The position numbers were made by a program, and so were the translations under genes. Below, in pieces: positions 53,485 to 62,592 of a stretch of 64,000 bases of DNA; positions within the stretch are counted from its first letter, which is position 1, and each line of letters starts with the position of its first letter. Source of the stretch: Bradyrhizobium sp. Ghvi (GTDB lineage Bacteria; Pseudomonadota; Alphaproteobacteria; Rhizobiales; Xanthobacteraceae); assembly GCF_900115265.1 (NCBI RefSeq), contig NZ_FOVU01000002.1, positions 496,001-560,000 of the forward strand, written 5' to 3'. Below the pieces are notes generated by a model. That model saw only the letters and a program-made list of their open reading frames with translations, was not told the origin of the DNA and searched no databases.

Positions 53485-54726
53485 ATGGCATCATCCGAAA
53501 TTACGCTCGAGGCCGTCCCCTCCATGAGCGAAGTCTCGCCCGCGGATTGGGACGCCTGCGCCAATCCCGCTGGCCGCTGCAATGGGGGCAGCTATGGAAC
53601 CTCATCCGCCCTTCCAGGCGATTCCCTCGGGGTCTTAAGACCGGCCTACAACCCGTTCGTCTCGCATGCATTTCTTTCGGCGGTCGAGAAATCGGGTTCG
53701 GCAACGATCCGCACGGGTTGGGGACCGCGACATCTGGTGGCCAAAATCGACGGCCGCGTCGCCGGCGTCGTGCCCTGTTATCTGAAGTCGCACAGTCAGG
53801 GCGAATACGTCTTCGACCGCGGCTGGGCGGACGCCTATGAACGCGCCGGCGGGCGCTATTATCCGAAGCTCCAGGTCTCGATTCCGTTCACGCCGGCCAC
53901 AGGCCCCCGGCTGCTGGTCCGCGACGGCGTCGATCGCGAGCGCGTCATGGAGGCGCTGGCGAGCGGGCTGGTGGCGCTGTGCGGCGTCAGCAAGGCCTCC
54001 TCCGTCCACGTCACCTTTGCGCGCGAAGCCGAGTGGAAGCTGCTCGCCCAGCACGGCTTCCTTCAGCGCACCGACCAGCAGTTCCACTGGCACAACGAGG
54101 GCTTTGCCGGCTTCGACGATTTCCTGGCCACGCTGAATTCGCGTCACCGCAAATCGATCAAGCGCGAGCGGCGCGATGCGCTCGCCTCGGGAATCACCAT
54201 CCACTGGCTCACCGGAAAAGACATCACCGAGGATGCCTGGGACGCTTTCTTCGAATTCTACATGGAGACCGGCTCGCGCAAATGGGGTCGGCCGTACCTC
54301 ACACGCGAGTTCTTCTCGCTGATCGGCGAGACCATGAGCCAGGACGTGCTGCTGGTCATGGCCCGCCGCAACGATCGCTGGATTGCTGGCGCCATCAATT
54401 TCATCGGCTCGGACACGCTGTTCGGCCGCAATTGGGGAGCGGTCGAGCATCATCCGTTCCTGCATTTCGAGGTCTGCTACTACCAGGCGATCGATTTTGC
54501 GATCAACCACGGCCTCGCTCATGTCGAAGCCGGCGCGCAAGGCGAGCACAAGATCGCGCGCGGCTATCTGCCGCGAACCACCTACTCGGCTCATTTCATC
54601 GCCGATCCGGGCCTGCGCCGCGCCATCGACGAGTACCTCAAGCGCGAGCGCGCCTATGTCGCGGAAGCCGGACGAGAGCTGGCCGAACTCGGCCCCTTCC
54701 GCAAGGGCGCCGACGAGGCGCCTTGA
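53485..54726 (+). CDS. FemAB/GNAT-like acyltransferase (DUF482-type)
   Basis: A 413-residue protein starting MASSEITLEAVPSMSEVSPA (ATG 53485). It has two GNAT-like halves: NPFVSHAFLSAVEKSGSATI with HLVAKIDGRVAGVVPCYLKS, and STNSRHRKSIKRER-like TLNSRHRKSIKRERRDALAS with FYMETGSRKWGRPYLTREFF and GAINFIGSDTLFGRNWGAVE. The fold belongs to the peptidogalycan/FemAB-type acyltransferases; aminoacyl or acyl transfer is inferred. The start may be further upstream. It is followed by the HIT gene, with a 50-base gap. Confidence 0.88.
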   Translation: MASSEITLEAVPSMSEVSPADWDACANPAGRCNGGSYGTSSALPGDSLGVLRPAYNPFVSHAFLSAVEKSGSATIRTGWGPRHLVAKIDGRVAGVVPCYLKSHSQGEYVFDRGWADAYERAGGRYYPKLQVSIPFTPATGPRLLVRDGVDRERVMEALASGLVALCGVSKASSVHVTFAREAEWKLLAQHGFLQRTDQQFHWHNEGFAGFDDFLATLNSRHRKSIKRERRDALASGITIHWLTGKDITEDAWDAFFEFYMETGSRKWGRPYLTREFFSLIGETMSQDVLLVMARRNDRWIAGAINFIGSDTLFGRNWGAVEHHPFLHFEVCYYQAIDFAINHGLAHVEAGAQGEHKIARGYLPRTTYSAHFIADPGLRRAIDEYLKRERAYVAEAGRELAELGPFRKGADEAP

Positions 54727-54778
54727 CGGCCTGCCGTGGCTGGTGACAGTAAGCGCAAAACTCTCGGGAGCCGCCGCC

Positions 54779-55207
54779 ATGACCACCTACGATACCAACA
54801 ACATCTTCGCGAAGATCCTGCGTGGTGAGCTGCCCTGCTACAAGGTGTACGAGGACGAACACGTCTTCGCCTTCCTTGACATCATGCCGCGCGTCCCCGG
54901 CCACACGCTTGTGATCCCGAAGGCCCCTGCCCGCAACATCCTCGACGTCACGCCGGACGACTACGCCCATGTGGCGCGGGCTGCGAAGAAGATCGCGATC
55001 GCCGCGATGAAGGCGTTCAACGCCGACGGCATCACCGTGCAACAGTTCAACGAGCCCGCCGGCGGACAGGTCGTGTTTCATCTCCACATGCACGTGATGC
55101 CCCGCCACGACGGCGTTGCGATGCTGCCGCCCGCAAGCCGCCAGGAAGACGTCAAGGTCCTGGAAGAGAACGCGACCAAGCTGATCGCGGCGCTGAAGGC
55201 GGGCTGA
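54779..55207 (+). CDS. HIT family protein
   Basis: A 142-residue histidine-triad hydrolase with the motif QVVFHLHMHVMPRHDG (HxHxH, the middle His nucleophilic) and VYEDEHVFAFLDIMPRVPGH near the start, the Hint/protein-kinase-C-interacting-type layout. The family removes AMP from adenosine phosphoramidates or lysyl-AMP. The start is ATG 54779 with CGGGAG upstream. The downstream trmO gene is convergent, with three bases between stops. Confidence 0.94.
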   Translation: MTTYDTNNIFAKILRGELPCYKVYEDEHVFAFLDIMPRVPGHTLVIPKAPARNILDVTPDDYAHVARAAKKIAIAAMKAFNADGITVQQFNEPAGGQVVFHLHMHVMPRHDGVAMLPPASRQEDVKVLEENATKLIAALKAG

Positions 55208-55210
55208 TCG

Positions 55211-55702
55211 TCACTCCGTCTGAAAATCCCCCGGCTGCGGCGCGGCCAGCGGGGTGAATTCGCAGCGATCAGGCTTGATGTCGATCAGCGGCGTATTGTC
55301 GATGCAATCGAGCCCGCGCACCAGAATGGCACTTCCCTCGATGCCAACGAGCTTCACGATCGAGGTGCCGATCGGATTGGGCCTGACCGGCGAGCGCAGC
55401 GAAAATGTGCCGCGGGTCTTCTCGTTGTTCTTGGGGCTTTGCAGCACGATGTCGCGGCGCGACTTGTCGAGCCAATAGAGCACTTCGAGATTGCTGTAGA
55501 AGTCGACGCCCTTGATCGCCGGCACGAAGGGCTCGAAAATCTCCAGGCGGCAGACCGGGCCATCGGTACGTCCCTGCCGCGGCGTCTCCAGCCGCGAGGC
55601 CCAGGGCGTGCGGATGCGGCCGATGAAGACGAGGCCGGCATCCTCTGTCGAAGGCAGCTCGATGGCGACCTCACCTTCGCGGAGCTCGTTTTCGCGAACC
55701 AT
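55211..55702 (-). CDS. trmO: tRNA N6-threonylcarbamoyladenosine methyltransferase TrmO
   Basis: A 163-residue TrmO/TsaA protein with the fold signature VFIGRIRTPWASRLETPRQG, LEIFEPFVPAIKGVDFYSNL, EVLYWLDKSRR, and FSLRSPVRPNPIGTSIVKLV (the binding loop), then CEFTPLAAPQPGDF. It N6-methylates t6A37 of tRNA-Thr using SAM. Start ATG 55700-55702; the end is adjacent to the convergent HIT gene. It is monocistronic. Confidence 0.94.
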   Translation of the reverse strand: MVRENELREGEVAIELPSTEDAGLVFIGRIRTPWASRLETPRQGRTDGPVCRLEIFEPFVPAIKGVDFYSNLEVLYWLDKSRRDIVLQSPKNNEKTRGTFSLRSPVRPNPIGTSIVKLVGIEGSAILVRGLDCIDNTPLIDIKPDRCEFTPLAAPQPGDFQTE

Positions 55703-55827
55703 ATTTCCAGTTCCTTGGCTGTTCGCGAGGGTTTTAGCCTAACCACCACGTGCCGGCCAGCATGAAGACTTCACCGGCAAAACGCCCGCAAAGCGGAGTC
55801 AGCGGGATCGCGTGCGCGCAGCACGTC

Positions 55828-56862
55828 CTAACCCCTAACGCCCCGGTTCTTCAGCACGAAACACGCCCCGCCCGCTTTCCGGATGCGATTGCAGAGATCG
55901 TCCGCCTCGGGTCGCGTGTCGGCGCCGATGCGCACCTGGTAGAAGGCGTGCGAACCACGGCTTCGCATGACCGAGCTCAACAGGCTGGGATCGCGGTCAC
56001 CGATTACGCTGCTGAGGCGTGTGACCGCGCGAGAGTACATCGCCAGCGCCTTGTTGCGGTCGAAGCCGGCGGCGAGCTGCACGCCCCATATCTTGGCGGC
56101 CGCAAGCTCGACATGCTGCTCGAGCTCAGCGACGAACGGGTTCGGCGCGCGCTTCAACAGCGCCATCAGGTCGCGGCAGCTCGTCGGCGGGGAGCTCGGC
56201 GGCGCCTTGCCGGTGCTGCCCGCCTTGGCCCATGCGTCGACCGTTGCCCCGGTGATGGCATAGACGTAGTTGCGGGTCTGCTCCGGCATGCCACCGGTGC
56301 CGGCGAGCCATTCCTGCACCCGTCGCGGCCCGGCATTATAGGCGGCGGCGGCCAGACCGAGATTGCCGAACCGGTTGCGCAGCTCGTTCAAGAACTCCGC
56401 CGACTTCGGCAGGGCCTGCACCGGATTGAACGGATTGAGCAGCCCCCGCTCGCTTGCTGTGCCCGGCATGAACTGTGCGATCCCCTGCGCCTGCTCGCCG
56501 CTGCGCGTCGTGGGTCCCACCGCATCGGCCTGGAAGCGGCTCTCTTGCCAGATCACCCGGGCAAAGAATTCCAGCGGCAGATTGGCATCGCGCGCGGCGG
56601 CTTCCACGATCAGGCAGATCGATTCCCGCGTATCGCTTTCGCGGCCATCCGCAGGCTTCTCCGGTGGCGTGGCAGGCGGCGTCTCAGGCGCTTGGACGCT
56701 CGGGGCCGCGGTATCAGCCGTTGCCGACGAGCTGTCCTCGGCCGCTCCCCCCGTCGCCGGGACCAGCATTGCGACGATGACGAGTGACGCTGCTCGCGCC
56801 ATCCTTGCCCACGCATCATTGCGGCGGGCGCGGGCGCGGTATGCAACAAGACGATCTGCCAT
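55828..56862 (-). CDS. Lytic transglycosylase with SPOR-like C-terminus
   Basis: A ~344-residue exported protein. A signal-like hydrophobic stretch (ARMARAASLVIVAMLVPATG) and a Pro/Ala linker are followed by a Slt-type transglycosylase domain: FFARVIWQESRFQADAVGPT (catalytic Glu), QAQGIAQFMPGTASERGLLN and GLAAAAYNAGPRRVQEWL. The last ~70 residues (HAFYQVRIGADTRPEADDLC, FVLKNRGVRG) fit a SPOR peptidoglycan-binding module, inferred. Cleaves peptidoglycan glycan strands. ATG 56862 chosen; the ATG at 56880 is possible. It diverges from the TRAP-type gene. Confidence 0.9.
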   Translation of the reverse strand: MADRLVAYRARARRNDAWARMARAASLVIVAMLVPATGGAAEDSSSATADTAAPSVQAPETPPATPPEKPADGRESDTRESICLIVEAAARDANLPLEFFARVIWQESRFQADAVGPTTRSGEQAQGIAQFMPGTASERGLLNPFNPVQALPKSAEFLNELRNRFGNLGLAAAAYNAGPRRVQEWLAGTGGMPEQTRNYVYAITGATVDAWAKAGSTGKAPPSSPPTSCRDLMALLKRAPNPFVAELEQHVELAAAKIWGVQLAAGFDRNKALAMYSRAVTRLSSVIGDRDPSLLSSVMRSRGSHAFYQVRIGADTRPEADDLCNRIRKAGGACFVLKNRGVRG

Positions 56863-56901
56863 ATCGCGGCGATGTGCCATAGTTCGACGAGTTGCCAATC
56901 G

Positions 56902-57948
56902 ATGCTGCGTGACCTGATTCTCCCAATGCTTTCCCCTGCCCGACGGATCCATACCATCCTTGTCTTCGTCTTCGCCGCGCTCATGTTCTGCGCCGCACCG
57001 ACCAAGGCGCAAATCAGCCCGAACGGTACCGCTCAAGCCGTCTGGCGGATGACCACCGAATATCCAGAGAACAACATATCCGGGATTGGGCTTGCCACTT
57101 TCGCCGATCGCGTCGCCGCGCGCACGAACGGTTTGGTGACGGTGGCCAACGCTTTCGACAATCAGCTGAAGATCAGTTCGGGCGAGATGCCGCGCGCGGC
57201 GCTGGACGGCCGGATCGCCGGGGGCGATGCCTTCGCGGGCGCGCTTTCTGGCGTGGACCCCGTGCTTGGTCTTTCAACTCTTCCCTTCGTCGTGCAATCG
57301 GTCGATATCGCCCGCGCCGTCAATTCGCGTGCGCGGCCGCTTTACGAAAAGGCCCTCGCCGCCCGCGGCCTCAAGCTGCTTTACCTGACGATCTGGCCGG
57401 CGACGGGCCTGTGGTCAGACCGGCCGCTCGCGGGCGCCGATGATCTGCCGAAACTCAACCTGCGCGCCTACGATGCCAATTCCAGCGAGGTGATGAAGGC
57501 GGCCGGCGTGAACACGCAATTCCTTCCGATGGACACCGCGCTTGCCGGGCTCAGGGAGCACCGGCTGAACGCATTCCTCACGTCCGGAGATGGCGGCGCA
57601 GGACGCAAGCTGTGGGACTTTCTGCCCTATTTCGCAGCCATCAACTACGCAATGCCGATATCGATCGCCTTCGTCCGGAACGAGGCATTCGCCGCGCTGC
57701 CCGAGCCGATGCAGCGCGAGGTGCTGGCCGCCGCGACTGAGACCGAGCAAAGCCAACTCGCACTGCTGGCCCATCGCACGACCGAAAATTATGCGCGCAT
57801 GCGCGACAATGGCGTCCACATCACCGAGCCAGCACCTGCGTCCCTCATCGCGGCGCTGCGAACGGCCGCGACGGGCACGATCACCGCTTGGGAAGCGCAG
57901 GCGGGCACAGATGCCGCCGCGATCGTGGAATGGGCGAAACAGCAATGA
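56902..57948 (+). CDS. TRAP transporter solute-binding protein, orphan (DctP type)
   Basis: A ~348-residue exported binding protein. A signal peptide (LSPARRIHTILVFVFAALMF, then CAAPTKAQ) is followed by AQAVWRMTTEYPENNISGIG, FADRVAARTNGLVTVANAFD, LYLTIWPATGLWSDRPLAGA and FLPYFAAINYAMPISIAFVR, the DctP/TAXI-like fold. No dctQ or dctM membrane gene is near, so the partner must be encoded elsewhere. The start is uncertain (ATG 56902 or 56926). The ligand is not assigned. Confidence 0.88.
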   Translation: MLRDLILPMLSPARRIHTILVFVFAALMFCAAPTKAQISPNGTAQAVWRMTTEYPENNISGIGLATFADRVAARTNGLVTVANAFDNQLKISSGEMPRAALDGRIAGGDAFAGALSGVDPVLGLSTLPFVVQSVDIARAVNSRARPLYEKALAARGLKLLYLTIWPATGLWSDRPLAGADDLPKLNLRAYDANSSEVMKAAGVNTQFLPMDTALAGLREHRLNAFLTSGDGGAGRKLWDFLPYFAAINYAMPISIAFVRNEAFAALPEPMQREVLAAATETEQSQLALLAHRTTENYARMRDNGVHITEPAPASLIAALRTAATGTITAWEAQAGTDAAAIVEWAKQQ

Positions 57949-58020
57949 GGCGACGGCTCTTGACTTGAAGTCCGATCCGACTAGCAACGGGCCGGCAGTT
58001 TCAACCCGGGCTGACTCCTG

Positions 58021-58659
58021 ATGGCAACGATCTTCTTTGACCTCGACGGCACGCTGACCAACCCGAAACCCGGGATCACGCGTTCGATCCAGTACGCCTT
58101 GGAAAGGCTGGGCCTTGCGGTCCCTGATCAGGATGAGCTGACCTGGTGCATCGGGCCGCCGCTGCATGCGAGCCTCCAGAAGCTCACGGGTAGCCCGGAA
58201 CTGGCTGACCGGGCGCTGCTGCTCTACCGCGAGCGATTCAGCGATGTCGGCCTATTTGAGAACGAAGCCTATGCTGGCATCATCGAGACGCTGGCGACGC
58301 TTGCCGCGACGACGCCGCGCATGTTTGTCGCGACCAGCAAGCCTGCGGTCTATGCCACCCGCATCGTCGACCATTTCGACTTAAGGCCCTATTTCGAGCG
58401 CGTGTTCGGCTCCGAGCTCGATGGGACGCGCGTCGACAAGCGTGACCTGCTCCGCTACGCGCTCGAGGAGACCAGGGTCGATGCGGGCAGCGCTATCATG
58501 ATCGGCGACCGCAGCCACGACGTTGTCGGTGCCCGGACCAACGGCATGACGGCGATAGGCGTGCTCTATGGCTATGGCAGCGAGGCCGAGCTAAAGGATG
58601 CCGGCGCACATCACATCTGTGCCGCGCATCCGGAACTGCTCGGCCACTGCATGGCCTAA
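58021..58659 (+). CDS. HAD family phosphatase (phosphoglycolate phosphatase-like)
   Basis: A 212-residue HAD hydrolase with motif I IFFDLDGTLTNPKPGITRSI, motif II ATSKPAVYATRIVDHFDL and motif IV MIGDRSHDVVGARTNGMTAI, with a helical cap domain (LHASLQKLTGSPELADRALL). The layout is phosphoglycolate phosphatase/AHBA-like. The substrate is uncertain. It is 72 bases after the TRAP-type gene. Its stop overlaps the convergent aldoxime dehydratase stop. Confidence 0.93.
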   Translation: MATIFFDLDGTLTNPKPGITRSIQYALERLGLAVPDQDELTWCIGPPLHASLQKLTGSPELADRALLLYRERFSDVGLFENEAYAGIIETLATLAATTPRMFVATSKPAVYATRIVDHFDLRPYFERVFGSELDGTRVDKRDLLRYALEETRVDAGSAIMIGDRSHDVVGARTNGMTAIGVLYGYGSEAELKDAGAHHICAAHPELLGHCMA

Positions 58660-59696
58660 GCGGGGATCGTCTCGACCGCCGCGAGCATCCCTGTCTTCGG
58701 ATGGCAGTTGAGATATTCGAAGAACTGCTCATCGGCGGCGGCCACCGTGACCTCGTGATAGAGCCGCAGCTTCGCTGACGGCCCCAGCGTCGAGAGATAC
58801 TTCATCGCTGCACCGAATATCTTCACGTGGGTCGGATGCGATTCCGCCCACCGCTCCAATGCGGCCAGGCTCTTCCACCAGCTTTGACCATAGGATTTTT
58901 CACTTGCGCTACCGTCAGCGGAGAGCACCTGCATATAGCGGTTAGCATAGCAACCGATCGCAAGGCCATCGTCGCGGAGAAAATCCATGCCCTCGCGCAG
59001 CACCGGCTCGACGTCGTCGAGATAGAGCTTTCGTTCCGACGCCTCGGTATCGCTCCAGTCTTGCCCGGAACGGATCAGGCAGAGATTGTCGTGCGCCTTC
59101 ACGCGCATCCGTGCGCCGTCGCGGATCAGCTCGGGACCGCCATTCGGCGACATCGGATCGGTCTGCGACAGCGGAATGCGATCGCGCATGCCACCCCAAT
59201 AGGCGTGCTCCTGCACCTCGCCGCTCATGCCGTCCGCAATCACAGCAATACCTTCGGGTCTCCCGAGCGACGAGAACAAGGTCTCGTGCCGCGCTACGAC
59301 GGGACGCAGCACCTCGATGAAGGTGCCGATGTGCTCACGCTGCTTTCCAGTCCAAGCCTCGCGCGCCGGCGCGAACCAAGCGTCGAATCGCGTGATGTCG
59401 TCCCAATAGGCCACTGAGACAATGTTCGCGTGGCCGGCCTGGTCGATATAGTGCGCGCGATCCCAATGCGAGGGGCCGTCCTCGCTGGCAAAGAGCCCTG
59501 CGATTTCCATGAGCGCGTCCGTCGCAGCCGTCTCTGCTGACCTGCGACACTGCACGCCAAAATAAGCCATCACGACGCGGCCGACCGCAGGCTTATACCG
59601 TGCCACAAACGACGGATAGGGCGGTTGGTAGTCATCCGGCACGCGCTTGTGGCGCGTGCGTGGGGTCTCAAGATGCGCGGGAATTGCGGATTCCAT
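58656..59696 (-). CDS. Aldoxime dehydratase (phenylacetaldoxime dehydratase family)
   Basis: A 346-residue heme enzyme that dehydrates aldoximes to nitriles. The family end WAESHPTHVKIFGAAMKYL and LRLYHEVTVAAADEQFFEYL places the heme ligand at H290 and the catalytic His at H314; S220 in TEASERKL and the Arg cluster near 171-173 also match. The start MESAIPAHLETPRTRHKRVP is usual. The gene follows the nitrilase with a 23-base gap, so product nitrile would be hydrolysed directly. The pair probably handles indole or phenylacetaldoxime of plant origin; the exact substrate is not known. Confidence 0.94.
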   Translation of the reverse strand: MESAIPAHLETPRTRHKRVPDDYQPPYPSFVARYKPAVGRVVMAYFGVQCRRSAETAATDALMEIAGLFASEDGPSHWDRAHYIDQAGHANIVSVAYWDDITRFDAWFAPAREAWTGKQREHIGTFIEVLRPVVARHETLFSSLGRPEGIAVIADGMSGEVQEHAYWGGMRDRIPLSQTDPMSPNGGPELIRDGARMRVKAHDNLCLIRSGQDWSDTEASERKLYLDDVEPVLREGMDFLRDDGLAIGCYANRYMQVLSADGSASEKSYGQSWWKSLAALERWAESHPTHVKIFGAAMKYLSTLGPSAKLRLYHEVTVAAADEQFFEYLNCHPKTGMLAAVETIPA

Positions 59697-59719
59697 CGTC
59701 GTCTCTCCCCTCTCGGTGA

Positions 59720-60736
59720 TCAGCTCGCTGCCGCGGCAATATCCGTGGGCTCGATGGTGTCGACCGGCAGAGCGAACTGTTCGACCCGCTTGTACGGCTT
59801 CTTGTTGAGCAGCAGCCGCGTGACGTCAGGTCGCGAGTAATGCCCGGCCGGATCGGCCGCGTTCTTGGCAACGCCGATGGCGCCGAGATCGATCTCAGCC
59901 ATCAGCAGCCCCTCCTGGTCGGGCGCGAGCCTGTCGCCGATCTGGCTGCCGTCGGGGCCATAGATCGCGGCAAAACCTCCACCCACATGCAGCAACGCGT
60001 TCTTGTCCGGTCGATCGCAGAGCTCGTCGATCATCGCCTGCGAGACGGTCGCGCAAGGCGCCAGCACGAAACAAGACCCTTCAACCGCGTAGACGCGCGA
60101 AGCGGCGTTGTTGACCTCGGCACCGAGGGCCGGCGCGAAAGGATCGTACAGCGAGAAGCTCGGCCAGGCCGCCACATGCACCTGCTCGTTCTGGGCGTAC
60201 ATGGCGTATTTGGACAGTGGCTGGAGATGTTCCCAGCAGCACAGCGCGCCGATGCGGCCGATGTCGGGGCGTGCATGGACCGCAAGATCGCTGCCATCAC
60301 CCTCACCATAGACGGTGCGCTCGGCATGGGTCGGTCGCAATTTGCGACGCTTTGCGATGGTCTCGCCGTCCGGCCCGATCAGCCATTGCGCCAGATAAAG
60401 GCTGCCGCCGTCCCGTTCGGACAAACCGATCACGGCCGTAAGCCTGGCCTTGCGGACGGCGTCGCGCAAACGTTCGGCCTGCGGGCTGTCATAGGACAGC
60501 GAGTTGTCGAAATAGCGCTGCACAAAGCCGCGGCCGATCGCCCAGGCCGGCGAGTCCATCCAGATATGCCAGGGATAGCCGGGGATGAAGGCCTCCGGGA
60601 AGGCGATCAGCTTGGCGCCTTTCTCCGCGGCCTCCCTGATCAGCGCGATCGACTTGTCGATCGAGGCGTCGAGGTCGAGCCAGGCCGGCGCCGCCTGCAC
60701 CACCGCGACCTTGTATTTCGGATGTTCAATGCCCAT
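59720..60736 (-). CDS. Nitrilase
   Basis: A 338-residue nitrilase converting nitriles to carboxylic acids and ammonia. The catalytic triad is E48 (AFPEAFIPGYPWHIWMDSPA), K132 (KRRKLRPTHAERTVYG) and C167 (GRIGALCCWEHLQPL). The length and the RPTHAER block match true nitrilases rather than amidases. It is upstream of the aldoxime dehydratase gene in the same operon. Start ATG 60734-60736; a longer frame is not conserved. The pathway aldoxime-nitrile-acid is controlled, presumably, by the divergent AraC gene. Confidence 0.96.
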   Translation of the reverse strand: MGIEHPKYKVAVVQAAPAWLDLDASIDKSIALIREAAEKGAKLIAFPEAFIPGYPWHIWMDSPAWAIGRGFVQRYFDNSLSYDSPQAERLRDAVRKARLTAVIGLSERDGGSLYLAQWLIGPDGETIAKRRKLRPTHAERTVYGEGDGSDLAVHARPDIGRIGALCCWEHLQPLSKYAMYAQNEQVHVAAWPSFSLYDPFAPALGAEVNNAASRVYAVEGSCFVLAPCATVSQAMIDELCDRPDKNALLHVGGGFAAIYGPDGSQIGDRLAPDQEGLLMAEIDLGAIGVAKNAADPAGHYSRPDVTRLLLNKKPYKRVEQFALPVDTIEPTDIAAAAS

Positions 60737-60923
60737 TGCCACCTCCTTGCCGGTTGATCCAAGACCACGTCCGATGCAGTCTATTGGGCCAAGCTGCGCG
60801 GGCATGCGCTCGACCACAGCGGAACAAAAACTCGACTGGAAGGGATTGCCGCCCCCGGTACGGAATTTGCCTGCGGTCGGGCTTGGTCTGGTTTTTGCTG
60901 GATGTAGAAAGGGAGGCCTGCCG

Positions 60924-61880
60924 ATGACGATCCAGTTCACGACAGACGGCAGCCCCGGCTACCGGCGGCTCGCTCTCTGGCAGGACATCGTTTGCGACGT
61001 CTTCGTCGGACTCGATTGCAAGTCGGATCTGGGCAGCGCCTTTCACGGCTCAGTCACGCAGGTCCCGCTCGGCAAAGCCGTTTGCTCCGAGGTGCGCTCC
61101 GACCGCCAACACGTCTTCCGCACGCCATCGCGCATCGCGCGCTCGGATCAGGACTATGTCCTGGTTGCGCTCGGCAACCGCGGCGATGGCGGCGTGGTGC
61201 AGGACGGCCGCGAGACCGTAATCCATCCCGGTGAGTTCGCGCTTTACGACACCACGCGTCCCTATGAGTTGAAGTTCCGGGACACCTTCTCCCAGACCAT
61301 CTTCAAGGTGCCCCGCGAGATGTTGCAGCGGCGGCTGGGCGGCACCGAGACGCTCACCGCGATCACGTTCGGGGCCGATGCGCCGCTCGAACGGCTGGCC
61401 TATGATTTCATCTTCAGGCTTTGCCAAAGCGCGGACCGGCTCGCGCCCAACAGCGCCGCCGCTTTGTCCGAGCAGGCCGCCGACTTGCTGGCGATGGCGC
61501 TCAGCGAGCGGCTCGGCAAGACTTCGCTGCCCTCCTCGACCCATCGCTCCGCCCTGCTTTGCCGGCTCAAGGCGCATATCCGCACACGCCTCGCCGATCC
61601 CGATCTCTCGCTGGCCGAGACCGCCGCCGCGCTCGGCATCTCATCGCGCTATGTCAATGATCTCCTCGCCGACGAGGATACCTCGTTCCAGCGCCATGTG
61701 CTCGCGGAGCGCCTCGCCCAATGCAAGCGCGACCTCGCCTCGCCCGTGCTCGCCCACCGCCACATCGGCGAAATTGCGTTTGCCTGGGGCTTCAACGACG
61801 TCTCGCATTTCGGTCGCGTCTTTCGCGAACATTTCGGCATGTCGCCACGCGACTACAGGCAAAGCCAGCTGCGGCACTGA
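60924..61880 (+). CDS. AraC family transcriptional regulator
   Basis: A 318-residue AraC-type activator with a GGGAGG box (60911-60916) 7 bases before the ATG. The N-terminal effector domain (VHPGEFALYDTTRPYELKFR is typical of the AraC-binding-like domain) is followed by two HTH in ADPDLSLAETAAALGISSRY and HIGEIAFAWGFNDVSHFGRV, then FREHFGMSPRDYRQSQ. It is divergent to the nitrilase-aldoxime dehydratase operon and is the likely aldoxime- or nitrile-responsive activator, as seen in other oxd gene clusters. Confidence 0.94.
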   Translation: MTIQFTTDGSPGYRRLALWQDIVCDVFVGLDCKSDLGSAFHGSVTQVPLGKAVCSEVRSDRQHVFRTPSRIARSDQDYVLVALGNRGDGGVVQDGRETVIHPGEFALYDTTRPYELKFRDTFSQTIFKVPREMLQRRLGGTETLTAITFGADAPLERLAYDFIFRLCQSADRLAPNSAAALSEQAADLLAMALSERLGKTSLPSSTHRSALLCRLKAHIRTRLADPDLSLAETAAALGISSRYVNDLLADEDTSFQRHVLAERLAQCKRDLASPVLAHRHIGEIAFAWGFNDVSHFGRVFREHFGMSPRDYRQSQLRH

Positions 61881-61986
61881 CCTCCACTCAGCCATCGTCG
61901 CGACATATCAGCGCCCACCCGCCCTTGAGCTGAATCAAGCGCGCTAGCGTCGGTCGTGGCATCCTGCGACCGTCGCGAGGCTTCCG

Positions 61987-62151
61987 ATGCGCCGACTTGC
62001 CATGAAGGCCCTGTTCACGGTTCTCTCGTTCGGAAGAGCGGAGCGAGAGAGGATCGATTGGGATCGCCGCATTCTGATCTTCTCCACGGGGGTAACGATC
62101 GCCTTGATTGCGCTCTACGTCTGGGCCAAGGCAACCTCGCGCTGGGAATGA
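61987..62151 (+). CDS. Small single-pass membrane protein, 54 aa
   Basis: A 54-residue protein (MRRLAMKALFTVLSFGRAER then ERIDWDRRILIFSTGVTIAL IALYVWAKATSRWE) with one transmembrane helix near the C-terminus. It ends 12 bases before the cytochrome gene, so they probably share an mRNA. There is no family match. The gene is short and supported mainly by its position and the clean helix. Confidence 0.6.
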   Translation: MRRLAMKALFTVLSFGRAERERIDWDRRILIFSTGVTIALIALYVWAKATSRWE

Positions 62152-62163
62152 CGGGAGCACACG

Positions 62164-62502
62164 ATGAAGGGGTTCGCGCCGATCCTGCTGGCCATCGGCG
62201 TTCTGTGGACCACCGCAAGTCAAGCCCTGGACCTCGAACAGCGAAGCGCCGAAGCAATACTGCAGCGGATGTGCGCGCGCTGCCACGCTGTCGGCAGGAC
62301 CGGCGCGAGCCCGAACGAACTGGCGCCGCCGTTCCGTTATCTCGGCGAGAACAAAGTCTATGATCCCGGTTTCATGCAGCGCCTTCAAGATGGCTACAGC
62401 AGCATTCATCGCGCCATGCCGACGGCTCGATTCGGCCGTGACGACGCCGAAGCAGTGGTAAGCTACCTCAGGGCGATTCAGGAGCAGCGGAGGTCGAAAT
62501 AG
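62164..62502 (+). CDS. Small c-type cytochrome
   Basis: A 112-residue exported monoheme cytochrome c. A signal peptide (MKGFAPILLAIGVLWTTASQ then ALD) precedes CARCH at ~37-41 (heme attachment, RMCARCHAVGRTGASPNELA). The axial Met is probably in HRAMPTARFGRDDAEAVVSY. The role as an electron carrier is expected; the partner is unknown. It sits between a small membrane protein and an MFS exporter gene, without other respiratory genes. Confidence 0.9.
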   Translation: MKGFAPILLAIGVLWTTASQALDLEQRSAEAILQRMCARCHAVGRTGASPNELAPPFRYLGENKVYDPGFMQRLQDGYSSIHRAMPTARFGRDDAEAVVSYLRAIQEQRRSK

Positions 62503-62592
62503 GGCTGAAATGCCTGCGGCTTTGGCTGGAACCATCCCGGGTCGGACCAAGTTGCGGACCAGTAACCGCGCCTCAACCGAACACGCTTTACG

